From positions 5,696-69,695 of the forward strand of contig DAOTTL010000489.1 in NCBI GenBank assembly GCA_034438135.1: a stretch of 64,000 nt of DNA. Reading direction: 5' to 3'. Below the pieces are notes generated by a model that was given only the letters and a program-made list of their open reading frames with translations, searched no databases and was not told the DNA's origin. A program made the translations under genes and the position numbers. Of this stretch, positions 55,110-63,897 are shown in pieces. Source of the stretch: Paraktedonobacter sp034438135 (GTDB lineage Bacteria > Chloroflexota > Ktedonobacteria > Ktedonobacterales > Ktedonobacteraceae). The number at the start of each line of letters is the position of its first letter. The first letter of the stretch is position 1.

Positions 55110-55126
55110 CTACAGATATACTGTAG
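55110..55126. promoter_or_regulatory. 17-bp palindrome upstream of the NRPS operon
   Basis: CTACAG-ATATA-CTGTAG, about 60 bases upstream of the FAAL-NRPS start codon. It may be an operator for the biosynthetic operon. The binding protein is unknown. Confidence 0.5.
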
Positions 55127-55715
55127 CGTCTTCCCAAAAGGCTTACGATACATTAGAAAATGTACTCTAAAATCGAAGAAAACTGTTAGGCTTATTTGAG
55201 GCTTCTTCCAGGCTTTTTTACTGACTAGACTGCATATTGATCTTGACCCGTTAAAGTGGACAAGGTTCTTCAGGGAAGGGTAAAGACCATGCTAAAGTGG
55301 TAAAAAATCTTCACGCGATAATTTAAATTGAAAGCTAGAACTGATGAGATATCCATCTTTCCAGTCTCCATTTTTGCGGGTCAATTCCACCACCCAACGA
55401 AGCTTGAGGCTCTTGCCACGGATCGGTGAGATCAGGAAAGAAGAACAAGTTCTGCCAAATGTCATGCAAAATGTCATGCAAGCAACGATCCATGTCAAAC
55501 GTAGAAAAGGAGATTCGCATGCGCCAGGGTTCTCAGGCCGCCAGTATCCTCGGTAAAATGAGCCTGGAAAGAACATAGGCAGGCTATCGACCCGTTACGT
55601 CCCATTCCTGACTCAAGAATGACTCAAACAGCCTCACAGATTACCCGGTTTACTAGATATACTATCTTTATTAACTTGGTCAAATTTAGAAGTAAATTTC
55701 CATAAGGACGAAAGG
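55127..55715. other. Divergent control region between the NRPS operon and mbtH
   Basis: About 590 bases with no gene I can support. Overlapping frames on both strands at 55292-55576 lack binding sites and recognisable domains. A 12-bp tandem repeat (AAATGTCATGCA twice, 55457-55480) lies inside. Promoters for both directions should be here. A TATACT at 55658-55663 is a possible -10 box for mbtH, but without a good -35. Confidence 0.4.
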
Positions 55716-55946
55716 ATGATATGTAGTATGCTCCAAGACAACCAGGAAGATAAAACGATTTATAAAGTAGTAGTTAATCATGAGGAACAATACTCTATCT
55801 GGCCTCATGATCAAGAAAATCCTCTCGGTTGGCGCGATGCTGGAAAGAGCGGAGTGAAAACTGAGTGTCTAGCACATATAAAGGAAGTGTGGACCGATAT
55901 GCGTCCACTCAGCTTACGAAAACGCATGGAAGAATTAGCAAAGTAG
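55716..55946 (+). CDS. mbtH: MbtH-like NRPS activator
   Basis: 76 residues with the full MbtH signature: YKVVVNHEEQYSIWP, NPLGWRDAGKSG, CLAHIKEVWTDMRPLSLRKR. MbtH proteins bind adenylation domains and are needed for their solubility or activity; the conserved Trp residues that grip the A domain are present. AAGGA is seven bases before the ATG at 55716; a second ATG at 55728 is possible. It is divergent from the synthetases it should serve and leads a rightward group with two small unknown genes. Confidence 0.95.
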   Translation: MICSMLQDNQEDKTIYKVVVNHEEQYSIWPHDQENPLGWRDAGKSGVKTECLAHIKEVWTDMRPLSLRKRMEELAK

Positions 55947-56032
55947 GGCCGTTGGGGATCGGTCGATTTCTTTTTTGCACGGTTTCTCTAGAGCATTTTC
56001 CGCATTCTCAATGGTCAATGAGGAGGAAAAGG

Positions 56033-56356
56033 ATGACAAGAAAATACTGTAAAGCATATTACTTAAAAGATTTGAGGGAGTTTCCCCAATGGTCAGAGGA
56101 ACACGACAGACACGAACCGGAACTTATCGATGATAGTGTCGTCTACCTCTGGGATGATTTCACCGTAGTAAGAAGTCCAATCATCGCCGACAAAGGCATT
56201 GTTTTTGATAAGGTCACGTCTGATTGGCAAAACTTCTGCCGCGCGTCTTTGAAATTTGAGATTCCAGGCGACCTCCATTTTGCCTATGAGCAGGATAAAG
56301 ATGAGAATATTACTAGCTCATCAACTGAAGTAGAACAAAGCACAACAAGAGAATAG
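56033..56356 (+). CDS. Conserved small protein of the NRPS cluster, function unknown
   Basis: 107 residues from ATG 56033, with GGAGGA just upstream; a longer open frame to 55865 overlaps mbtH and has no start signal. The sequence is acidic and soluble (AYYLKDLREFPQWSEEH, VVYLWDDFTVVRSPI, FCRASLKFEIPGDLHFAYEQ). It resembles small unannotated proteins I associate with MbtH genes in cyanobacterial NRPS clusters, but I cannot name a family. No catalytic motif, signal or membrane segment is visible. Its position suggests an accessory role in peptide synthesis, such as a chaperone or partner of a synthetase. Confidence 0.8.
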   Translation: MTRKYCKAYYLKDLREFPQWSEEHDRHEPELIDDSVVYLWDDFTVVRSPIIADKGIVFDKVTSDWQNFCRASLKFEIPGDLHFAYEQDKDENITSSSTEVEQSTTRE

Positions 56357-56430
56357 CAGATTATATTCAGGCAAATTTCCTAAAATAGTTGCAGCACTTC
56401 ATCCTTACTAGTGACAAGGAGTTGTTTTTG

Positions 56431-56766
56431 ATGAATGAACTTGTACAGCATCTTTCAGAGGGGGAACATCCCGTTAGTGTAGGTGGTCCAAGCCCTTCCC
56501 TTGAAGAGTTTCGGAAACGTATCGAGGATATGGGCTATGTCTTCATCAAATTCACTGGCACACGGGGAGAAACCGCTTTAGGAGTCAAGGTAGATATGAG
56601 CACGACAGATCTCAGTCAAGCTCATTTTGCTCAGCGTACTGGCAATGCGCATGTTGAAGGCACACTTACTTTAAACTATGTCAAGGTCCGTTGCGTCGCA
56701 GATATCGACCTTGCAACCCTTGATGGCACAGGACATCTCGTCGTGCTGGAAGAAGTACGTCCCTGA
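56431..56766 (+). CDS. Second small conserved protein of the NRPS cluster, function unknown
   Basis: 111 residues from ATG 56431; AAGGAG lies about ten bases upstream, and the longer frame to 56389 has none. The sequence (VQHLSEGEHPVSVGGPSPSL, YVFIKFTGTRGETALGVKVD, LTLNYVKVRCVADIDLATLD, GHLVVLEEV) looks like a compact beta-rich domain. I recall similar short proteins near cyanobacterial NRPS genes but cannot assign a function. It follows the 56033 gene by about 75 bases and probably shares its transcript with mbtH. Confidence 0.78.
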   Translation: MNELVQHLSEGEHPVSVGGPSPSLEEFRKRIEDMGYVFIKFTGTRGETALGVKVDMSTTDLSQAHFAQRTGNAHVEGTLTLNYVKVRCVADIDLATLDGTGHLVVLEEVRP

Positions 56767-56913
56767 AGCTCTTTTTCGATAGTTGTTTCGTTTTGATGGA
56801 TGCATCAAAGTAGGACATATGTTTATTGCCAGGACAACGGGTAATTTTGATCCCACATTTAACCGCGACTATTTGCATAAGAAGCATCATAGCTCTGCAA
56901 GCCAGAGAAGCTA

Positions 56914-59469
56914 ATGAAAAGCAGAAACTGCGTTTTTATGAAAAGACAACTATCTTTCGTTTGGCGCCTTGCGCATTTTGTTATTGCGTTGAGTGTCATG
57001 AGCGGCAGTATTTATGCGCTGGCAGCCGGAGTCGGGACACTTCCGCCAATGGGTTCTGTCTTAAATCCTGGCACTGGCGTGTGGACTTCGGTGAGCTCTG
57101 CGCAGCCAGTCCACAGCGAAACGCTCCATTTCGCCAGTTTACAACAGCCGGTGACCATTGTTTTTGAGGCTGAAGGGACCCCGCATATCCAGGCTGCCAC
57201 AGATAACGATCTCTTCTGGGCGATTGGCTATCTCCAGGCGCGTTTCCGGCTGACGCAGATGGACCTGATGCGTCGCCAGGGAGAGGGGCACCTGGCCGAG
57301 GTCCTTGGACCAGAGGCCCTCTCATCTGACCGGTTCCAGGTCATACTAGGTCTGGATCGCGCGGCACAACGCGACTGGCTGGCACTCCCTGAGAATAGTC
57401 CCACCCAACAAGGGCTCCTGGCTTTCTCAAGTGGGGTAAATGCCTGGATCAATCAGGCCGAGCAGAGTAACTCGTTGCCTTTTCTGTTCAAGCTGCTGAA
57501 CTATCAGCCAAAACGTTGGACCCCGCTCGATACACTGGTCATCCAGGGCGTGATGACGCAGGACCTGGATTTCTCGACCACTCCACTCGAATATGCTCTG
57601 ATGGTCAAGTCGCTGGGTTATACTCGTACCATGCAGTGGTTTCCCGTCCTACCCACCGATACGCAGCATCCCTACGATACAGGTCCGTATCAACCAGCAG
57701 CTGCTTTGACGCCACTGCCAGCGCAACTGGCGTTTGGTCAGGCGACGATGCGAAGTATTGCTGCGCTGGAGCAACAGGTCAAAGCACTGCCTGACGCTAT
57801 GCGTAACAGTTCGGCCAGCAACAATTGGGCGATTAACGGACCTTTAACCGCTTCGGGCCAGGCGTTGATGGCCGGCGATCCCCACCTGCACCTGACTCTC
57901 CCATCCATCTGGTATGAGATAGCTGGCAGTTCACCAAGCTACCATTTCAGCGGAGTGAGCATTCCAGGGGTTCCATTGGTCCTGATTGGGCGCAACCAGC
58001 ACATTTCGTGGAGCATGACCGACGTACAGAATGAATCGACGCTCTTTTATGTAGAACAGACCGATAAAGCTCATCCTAACCAGTATTACTGGGACGGTGC
58101 CTGGCGTCAGATGCAGCAGATTGTGTACACTATCCCTGTCAAAGGGCAGGCCACGGTCCACCTGAATGTCTCTGTAACGGTGCATGGGCCGATCTTGCCA
58201 GCGGATCAAGGAATTGCGGGCGAGACGCTAGCGGTGGACTGGATGGGAGCGCTCCCCTCGACCGATAGCGAGGGCATGATGGATGTGCTCAAGGCCTCCA
58301 ATTTCAGCCAATTCCGCAATGCGTTGAGCAAGTGGGACGCGCCAACGCTAAACTTCGTCTACGCAGACGACCAGGGAAATATTGGAATGATCTCGCCAGG
58401 CTACTACCCGATCGTCAAATCTGGTGCGCCCTGGCTGCCGCTGCCGGGTAACGGCGCGGCGGATATCGCGGGCAGTATCCCTTATAGCGCGGTACCGCAG
58501 GTCTATGATCCTCCCAGCCATATGGTTTTCACCACCAACCAGCGCCCGGTGAGCAATGCGTATCCCTATTATATTGGCACCACCTGGAACGATTTCGACA
58601 ATGGATACCGAGCAGATGAGATCTATGCAGAGTTGCACAGAAAAACGCCATTGACCATGCAGGATATAGAGAGCATGCAGAGCAGCACACACGATTACCT
58701 GGCAGGCTTAATTGTACCAGAGTTGCTTAAGACTCTGCAACAAAGCTCGCTCAGCACAAGTGGCCAGCAGGTGGAGGTATTGCTGCAAAGCTGGAATGGC
58801 GATATGGCAGTGAATTCGCCAGCTGCTTCGGTCTGGTGGACGTTCTGGACGCACTACGTCACGGATACCTTTAACCCCTGGTGGAAAGTCTCAAACGTCC
58901 CGACCAAGAAGCATCCTGAACTGGCGGCAGATGCAGATCAGACCTCGCTGGACGAGGATCTGGAGACCTGGACTTTGCATGATCCGCAGAACGCGGCTTT
59001 CACCCTGCCCAACGGCACCAGAAGGGACGCGAACTCGGTCATGCTCCAGGCCTTTCAAGAAAGCGTCGAGGCTCTCAGCAAGACGTTGGGGAACAATCCT
59101 GCTCAATGGCAGTGGGGCAAGCTGCACACCCGCGAAATTAGCTCGCTGCTAGATGTGAAATCGCTCAGTTATGGTCCCAAGCCCAGTGGAGGCGATGATT
59201 GGACGTTGCTGGCAGCCGGAGCGGACCCGCTCAGCGCAGCCAATCCAACGCTCACGCCATCCACGTACGGACCAAGCTGGCGTATCATTGTGGACTGGGG
59301 TACCGGACAGGCCGAGGGTATCTATCCCGGCGGCCAGGATGAGAACCCGGCCTCGCCCTGGTACGAGAACCAGATCTCTCACTGGTGGAACGGGCAATAC
59401 TATTCACTGATCGATGGCGCAACTGCCCGCCAACAGTCGGGTAGCGTCGTCTGGACATTGAGCAAATGA
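56914..59469 (+). CDS. Secreted penicillin-acylase-family N-terminal nucleophile hydrolase
   Basis: 851 residues. A hydrophobic N-terminal segment (LAHFVIALSVMSGSIYALAA) is an export signal. The alpha part (FWAIGYLQARFRLTQMDLMR, GEGHLAEVLG) precedes the autocatalytic site: Ser302 in NSSASNNWAI becomes the N-terminal nucleophile after processing. The beta part has GDPHLHLTLPSIWYEIAG, SIPGVPLVLIGRNQHISWSM, and RPVSNAYPYYIG. The family includes penicillin G acylase, AHL acylases and PvdQ, which cuts the fatty acyl group from a pyoverdine precursor outside the cytoplasm. Next to a FAAL-loaded NRPS, deacylation of the lipopeptide is an attractive role but unproven. A second possible start is ATG 56938. 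The next gene overlaps its stop by four bases. Confidence 0.9.
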   Translation: MKSRNCVFMKRQLSFVWRLAHFVIALSVMSGSIYALAAGVGTLPPMGSVLNPGTGVWTSVSSAQPVHSETLHFASLQQPVTIVFEAEGTPHIQAATDNDLFWAIGYLQARFRLTQMDLMRRQGEGHLAEVLGPEALSSDRFQVILGLDRAAQRDWLALPENSPTQQGLLAFSSGVNAWINQAEQSNSLPFLFKLLNYQPKRWTPLDTLVIQGVMTQDLDFSTTPLEYALMVKSLGYTRTMQWFPVLPTDTQHPYDTGPYQPAAALTPLPAQLAFGQATMRSIAALEQQVKALPDAMRNSSASNNWAINGPLTASGQALMAGDPHLHLTLPSIWYEIAGSSPSYHFSGVSIPGVPLVLIGRNQHISWSMTDVQNESTLFYVEQTDKAHPNQYYWDGAWRQMQQIVYTIPVKGQATVHLNVSVTVHGPILPADQGIAGETLAVDWMGALPSTDSEGMMDVLKASNFSQFRNALSKWDAPTLNFVYADDQGNIGMISPGYYPIVKSGAPWLPLPGNGAADIAGSIPYSAVPQVYDPPSHMVFTTNQRPVSNAYPYYIGTTWNDFDNGYRADEIYAELHRKTPLTMQDIESMQSSTHDYLAGLIVPELLKTLQQSSLSTSGQQVEVLLQSWNGDMAVNSPAASVWWTFWTHYVTDTFNPWWKVSNVPTKKHPELAADADQTSLDEDLETWTLHDPQNAAFTLPNGTRRDANSVMLQAFQESVEALSKTLGNNPAQWQWGKLHTREISSLLDVKSLSYGPKPSGGDDWTLLAAGADPLSAANPTLTPSTYGPSWRIIVDWGTGQAEGIYPGGQDENPASPWYENQISHWWNGQYYSLIDGATARQQSGSVVWTLSK

Positions 59470-59882
59470 AGAGACAACAGATGAAAAAGACGGCCCTGGC
59501 TATCCTGAGTGTCGTTGTCAGCGTGGCAGTCAACTGGCTCGCCCTGCTGGCTGGCTGGTGGTGGATTACCCCTGTCGTGGGCCTGCTGATCGGCCTGTTC
59601 CTGCGCCCTGTTGCTCTGGGCTTCTTGCTTGCGCTCTGCGCAGGCGGCCTCAGTTGGGGGCTGCCGCTGGCTCTGCTCGCACTGCACGCGCCAGTACAGA
59701 GCATTGCTAACGCCATCGAGAGCATCATAGGCCTCTCATCCACTGGCGGCGTGGCGCTTATCGTCTTGACCATTGTACTTGGCTGTGTGTTAAGCATCAT
59801 AGGCACATGGGTAGGCGTAACTAGCAGAGGCCTGTGGCATGCAAACATGGAACATCTCAAAAGTGAGAAAGGGAAGAGGTAA
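59466..59882 (+). CDS. Small integral membrane protein
   Basis: 138 residues, about four membrane segments (AILSVVVSVAVNWLALLAGW, ITPVVGLLIGLFL, ALGFLLALCAGGL, VALIVLTIVLGCVLSIIGTW). The ATG overlaps the acylase stop (ATGA), so the two are translationally coupled and probably function together. No family is recognised. It could help anchor or export, but that is inference only. Confidence 0.82.
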   Translation: MKRQQMKKTALAILSVVVSVAVNWLALLAGWWWITPVVGLLIGLFLRPVALGFLLALCAGGLSWGLPLALLALHAPVQSIANAIESIIGLSSTGGVALIVLTIVLGCVLSIIGTWVGVTSRGLWHANMEHLKSEKGKR

Positions 59883-60006
59883 ACAACCACAGTTTGCACC
59901 AACATGCGGATCAATCGTTTATCCATGCGTGCGTCTAACTCAGCTTAGATTAACCTCTCCCAGTGTTAAAATCTGGGCTGTTCCATGTTTGCTCGTTCTT
60001 GACCAA

Positions 60007-62679
60007 CTACATGTCAGGCATGCTTTTCCTACGATTGCCGTGTATGAGAGTATCAGCTCCTTCTTCTCGGTAACGGGCCTTCAAGCGGTACAGGTGTCGC
60101 TGCGTGCAGCCAAGCAGCTCTGCCGCTTGCTCGGTACTCATAGTTCCGGCAAGAAGTTGACTCAAAATCTGGCTGCGTTTTAGCTCCTGAGGTCTCAATG
60201 TCACTGTTTGTTCGAAACAGGCGTTCTCACTGTCATCAACATCACTGATACATAACAATTGCCGAGACTGCGTGCCAATATATCCCGTCTCTTGTAAAAG
60301 TTGAAGGTAGTGCGTCTGTGTTGCGACCGTTTTGGGGTGGGCATCTCCCAGAGATTGAGCGCGGATCTTCAAGGCTTGCTCAGAGAAAATGATTGCCTCG
60401 CTCTGCCTCCCTAGTTTATGCTGGAAAATAGCTAGATCGTGCAGTATTTGAGCCGTTTCAGGGTGATGTGAACCCAGGTGCAACTCTCGAAGAGCCAGTG
60501 CGCGTTGGTACAACAGTTCTGCTTGTTGATACTTCTTCTGCCGAACGTAGAGATTTGCCAGGCCATTGAGTGGATAGGCTATCTGAGGATGATCTGCTCC
60601 GATCGTCTGCTCCCAGATATGCAGTACTTGCTGATATACAAGTTCTGCCCGCTCATATTTCTCTTGCATCATAAAGAGTTTTGCTTGCACAAGAAGCGCG
60701 TCGGCTATCAGGGAATGCTCCTGACCCAATTTGCATTTCCACAGATGCAAGGCTTGCTCGCAGAACACTTCTACCTGCACATATTTCCCTTGCTCAAGAC
60801 ATACCTCGGCCAGATTTACTAGCGAATAGCCCATATTAGGATGTTCTGTCCCTAATACCTGTTCTATGATAAATATTGCTTGCTGATACAACATCTCTGC
60901 CTCCACATACTTTCCCTGCGTTTTGTACAAGCCACCCAGATTGTTGAGAGACCGGGCGACCTCAAAATGCATCGGTCCTAGCATCTGTTTCCCGGCCCAG
61001 AGTGCACGCTTATAGAGCAGTTCTGCCTCTACATACTTCCCCTGTATAGCACAGAGGAGCGCCATGCCATTGAGCACATGGGGCACAAGATACCCGGATT
61101 CTTGCATCTGTTCCCCAATACGCAAAGCCCGCTGGTACAAAGCCTCCGCCTGCTTATACTGAACTTGCTCGCGGAGATAGTCAGCAGCTTTCTGCAAAAC
61201 CTCTGCTAACGCCCGATTCGCTCCATCGTCAGGGAGAGTGGCAACAACCACCAGGACATGAGGTAGAAGCCGCTCACACTGTTTCCAGGTATCAGAAACA
61301 ACATCTGGAAATATCGCGTTGAGTGCAGCGATGACTCGTCTCAGCCACATGATTCGTTCTTGCTCGCTCATTCTTTCTTGCAACACAGCCTGTACCAGAC
61401 GATGAATAGAAAGCGTGTGGGTCATCGGATGACGCTGCACCAGAGATAATTTCCGCAGAACAGCAATGGACTGATCAAGTTGAGAGGGATCTGTAGCAAG
61501 AGGTTCAAGCGTCGGCCCCAGATGCACAGCACTGGTCATAAATAGCTCCTCGGGGATAGCATCTGGCCCTAGCAAGGCACATACACGTAGCAAGTCAACT
61601 GCCGAACGTAGCTCTCGTTCCACCTGCTTACTAGCCAGCACAAAGGTCTCTGTCACAGAGCATGGATGATCTTCTCCGAATGCTCCACGTCGATTCAGCA
61701 AACTAGAGCGTTGTTGTTCGTAACGCCGCAGATAATCCGTAAGGCTACATCCAGTCTCTTCAATATAAGCTCCCACCTGATCAAGGGCCAGAGGTAATCC
61801 TGCTATAGCGTCTACCAATTTTGAGGAGGCCTTATACTCCCCGGGCATGCTTATAGCAAACTGCCGCATATGCTTGTATGTAGCTTTTGGCTCTAACTTT
61901 TTGGCACGCCGCAACATCAACAGCATCGCTTCTTCCCGCGCCATTGGGGTTAGATCTATCCCTTGCGTCAAAGTTCCGAGCGCCTGGCGGCGCGTGGTAA
62001 TCAATATTGACCCCTGCATTCCTAGAGGTAGCCAGCGCTGTAACAAGCCTATGTCCTCCAGATTATCCCAGACCAGCAGCCACCGATCGTGGGTGGTCAG
62101 CCAGCGTCGCACCGTTGCCACAATATACTGTTGGTCTGCATCTTTTAGCTCTGGTAACTGTAGAAGATCTGCGATACCCAATACATCGGATAGGATTTGC
62201 TCAAAAGTTTCTGCTCCGATCCAGAAGACAGCACGGTACTCTGAAGCATAACGATAGGCATATTCCAAAGCAAGTTGCGTTTTGCCAATGCCTCCTAGTC
62301 CATGCAAAACACACAGTTGAGTAGATGTACTCATATGCTCAACTCCAAGACCATCGTGCAGCACTTCCAAAAACTCTGAACGCCCAGTGAAGAACGGATT
62401 GGGTAGATAGGGAACAGACCAAAGGATCGGGAACTGTGACGAACTGACATCGCTCCGCTCATGCAATAAACCCAGGTCGTCTGCGCTTTTCCCGAATACA
62501 TCGCAAAGCTTCTGGATAAAGAATAAACTGGGTCGTGTTCGTCCACACTCCCACCGATTGACAGTGTATCCATCAGTTCCAAGGAATCCAGCAAGATCTG
62601 CCTGAGTCCAATTGTGCAAAACGCGTTCCCGCTTCAGGCATTCATTGCGTCGAGGTAAAGAGAAACTGTTCTTATTCAT
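60007..62679 (-). CDS. XRE-NB-ARC-TPR (STAND) regulator with transposase-like C-terminal HTH
   Basis: 890 residues. The N-terminal Cro/CI-type HTH (LHNWTQADLAGFLGTDGYTV, NRWECGRTRP) is followed by a STAND NTPase with Walker A (LHGLGGIGKTQLALEYAYRY), a Walker B-like strand (RWLLVWDN) and a sensor strand (ILITTRR). The C-terminal half is a run of at least six 42-residue tetratricopeptide repeats (pattern YVEAELLYKRAL). The last about 60 residues (MSTEQAAELLGCTQRHLYRL, EGADTLIHGNR) match the N-terminal HTH of ISNCY-type transposases and end soon after. The protein should be an ATP-switched, ligand- or protein-sensing DNA-binding regulator. A role in controlling the neighbouring NRPS cluster is possible only by position. 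Confidence 0.88.
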   Translation of the reverse strand: MNKNSFSLPRRNECLKRERVLHNWTQADLAGFLGTDGYTVNRWECGRTRPSLFFIQKLCDVFGKSADDLGLLHERSDVSSSQFPILWSVPYLPNPFFTGRSEFLEVLHDGLGVEHMSTSTQLCVLHGLGGIGKTQLALEYAYRYASEYRAVFWIGAETFEQILSDVLGIADLLQLPELKDADQQYIVATVRRWLTTHDRWLLVWDNLEDIGLLQRWLPLGMQGSILITTRRQALGTLTQGIDLTPMAREEAMLLMLRRAKKLEPKATYKHMRQFAISMPGEYKASSKLVDAIAGLPLALDQVGAYIEETGCSLTDYLRRYEQQRSSLLNRRGAFGEDHPCSVTETFVLASKQVERELRSAVDLLRVCALLGPDAIPEELFMTSAVHLGPTLEPLATDPSQLDQSIAVLRKLSLVQRHPMTHTLSIHRLVQAVLQERMSEQERIMWLRRVIAALNAIFPDVVSDTWKQCERLLPHVLVVVATLPDDGANRALAEVLQKAADYLREQVQYKQAEALYQRALRIGEQMQESGYLVPHVLNGMALLCAIQGKYVEAELLYKRALWAGKQMLGPMHFEVARSLNNLGGLYKTQGKYVEAEMLYQQAIFIIEQVLGTEHPNMGYSLVNLAEVCLEQGKYVQVEVFCEQALHLWKCKLGQEHSLIADALLVQAKLFMMQEKYERAELVYQQVLHIWEQTIGADHPQIAYPLNGLANLYVRQKKYQQAELLYQRALALRELHLGSHHPETAQILHDLAIFQHKLGRQSEAIIFSEQALKIRAQSLGDAHPKTVATQTHYLQLLQETGYIGTQSRQLLCISDVDDSENACFEQTVTLRPQELKRSQILSQLLAGTMSTEQAAELLGCTQRHLYRLKARYREEGADTLIHGNRRKSMPDM

Positions 62680-62978
62680 CGCGTCACATTCAATCTTTGC
62701 TTAAATTTCTTAAAACGTGTCTGTAATTGTTTCGTTTTGGTGGAGGTATCAGATAAGCGTTAAACTCTTCCAGATCTCAGAACTGGTAGCACAACAGACC
62801 AAACCCTCTCTTCTCTATCTCTATCCACAGGGCAACCTGCCATTCAGCTTAAAAAAACGAGAAGCGAGCAGTATCCATTAGATGCGGTACGTGCGTCAGC
62901 ACCCGGCCTGACGCACGTACCGCATCTAATATGGACAGGAGTTTAGCTTTTGTGAATGCCTCGATTACCAATAGCTAT
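62680..62978. other. Intergenic region, STAND promoter and wHTH 3' end
   Basis: About 300 bases with no gene. The left part should hold the promoter of the STAND gene; the right part holds the large hairpin at 62877. Confidence 0.4.
62877..62930 (-). terminator. 23-bp perfect hairpin downstream of the winged-helix gene
   Basis: Arms 62877-62899 and 62908-62930 pair without mismatch around an 8-base loop. It is about 50 bases beyond the stop of the winged-helix gene. No U-tract follows, so it may act as a barrier or as an mRNA-stabilising end rather than a classical terminator. Confidence 0.6.
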
Positions 62979-63455
62979 CTAGATCGAATAGTCGCTGAGG
63001 TCGTCGTGCTCTGGCTCGTCAAAGACAATCATGTATCCAGTCTCGTGTAAAGAGATAATCTTCAATTGAGGAAGAAGAGATTTAAGCTTACTGCGTATGC
63101 CTGATAGGGCACGATGAACGGGCTTCAGTTCTCGCTTGAGTGTCAGAAAACTTTTTGCCTGGGCTATCTGAATTCTCCTGGAGCATTCTGCGGGCGAAAG
63201 AGAAGTAATGCTTGCGAGAAGCGCGTCAAGTGAAACGAAGCGTGGACAATTGACCAGAAGGGTAGTGAGAAGGGACCACTCATTTTTGGTAAACTGCTGC
63301 TGCGCCAGAATGTGAGGGTTATCAAGTTCCAGTAGACTTATTACGCGGATATCTGCGTTTAGCTCTAGCTGATATGAACCAGGGAGAGAGTCTTTGGGAA
63401 GAACGTTTGTGATGTCCCTGACGTTGATATCGAGTATATGACTCTTTGTTGTCAT
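62979..63455 (-). CDS. Winged-helix DNA-binding protein (OmpR-like) without receiver domain
   Basis: 158 residues. Residues about 50-150 follow the OmpR/PhoB winged-helix pattern: FTKNEWSLLTTLLVNCPRFV, then SLDALLASI, then recognition-helix-like VHRALSGIRSKLKSLLPQL and the wing ISLHETGYMIVF. There is no phospho-acceptor receiver domain; the N-terminal 45 residues are short and beta-like. AGGAGA lies about thirteen bases before the ATG. A stand-alone regulator is likely; the target is unknown. Confidence 0.75.
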   Translation of the reverse strand: MTTKSHILDINVRDITNVLPKDSLPGSYQLELNADIRVISLLELDNPHILAQQQFTKNEWSLLTTLLVNCPRFVSLDALLASITSLSPAECSRRIQIAQAKSFLTLKRELKPVHRALSGIRSKLKSLLPQLKIISLHETGYMIVFDEPEHDDLSDYSI

Positions 63456-63897
63456 AGTATATTTATTCTCCTATTTTATCTCTTGCTGTCAGTGCAGAAT
63501 TCTTACAGAAAAGCGATTTGATCCGGTATGTGTTGAGGTGGTGTATTCAAATCATACACATGATTATCCCGTATACTTCAAGAAGCAGTATACGGGGATC
63601 ATATCTTTGTGACAAGGGACACTTTTTTCTCTACTTATGGGGTCATTTCTTCTTCCTTTTCGTTGGCTTTAAGCAAGTAGCTGAATGATGATGAGGGCGA
63701 TGGGGACGTTCAGCTTGAGTCTGTCACCCGAGCAAGTGTGCATAAGGGAGGGACAAGCCCTTGACGAACAGGTGCAGGAAGGCAAGTTGTTTGATCATCT
63801 TTTGTCTTCTGGCGGGAAGACGATCACGACGCGCTCCTCTGCTGACCCTTTCTCTTCGGCGGTCGCATTCCGGTTGAGGAATGAGTCGCCTCCGGGT
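63456..63897. other. Intergenic region with one hairpin
   Basis: About 440 bases. A 10-bp perfect stem (CCCGTATACT 63568-63577 with AGTATACGGG 63587-63596) lies about 115 bases upstream of the winged-helix gene. It could be an operator or the terminator of the cupin gene. No gene is supported. Confidence 0.4.

Noticed and set aside
55292..55576. Possible small gene between the NRPS operon and mbtH
   Set aside because: Frames on both strands compete, none has a ribosome binding site, and the minus frame includes a tandem-repeat artefact (CMTFCMTF).
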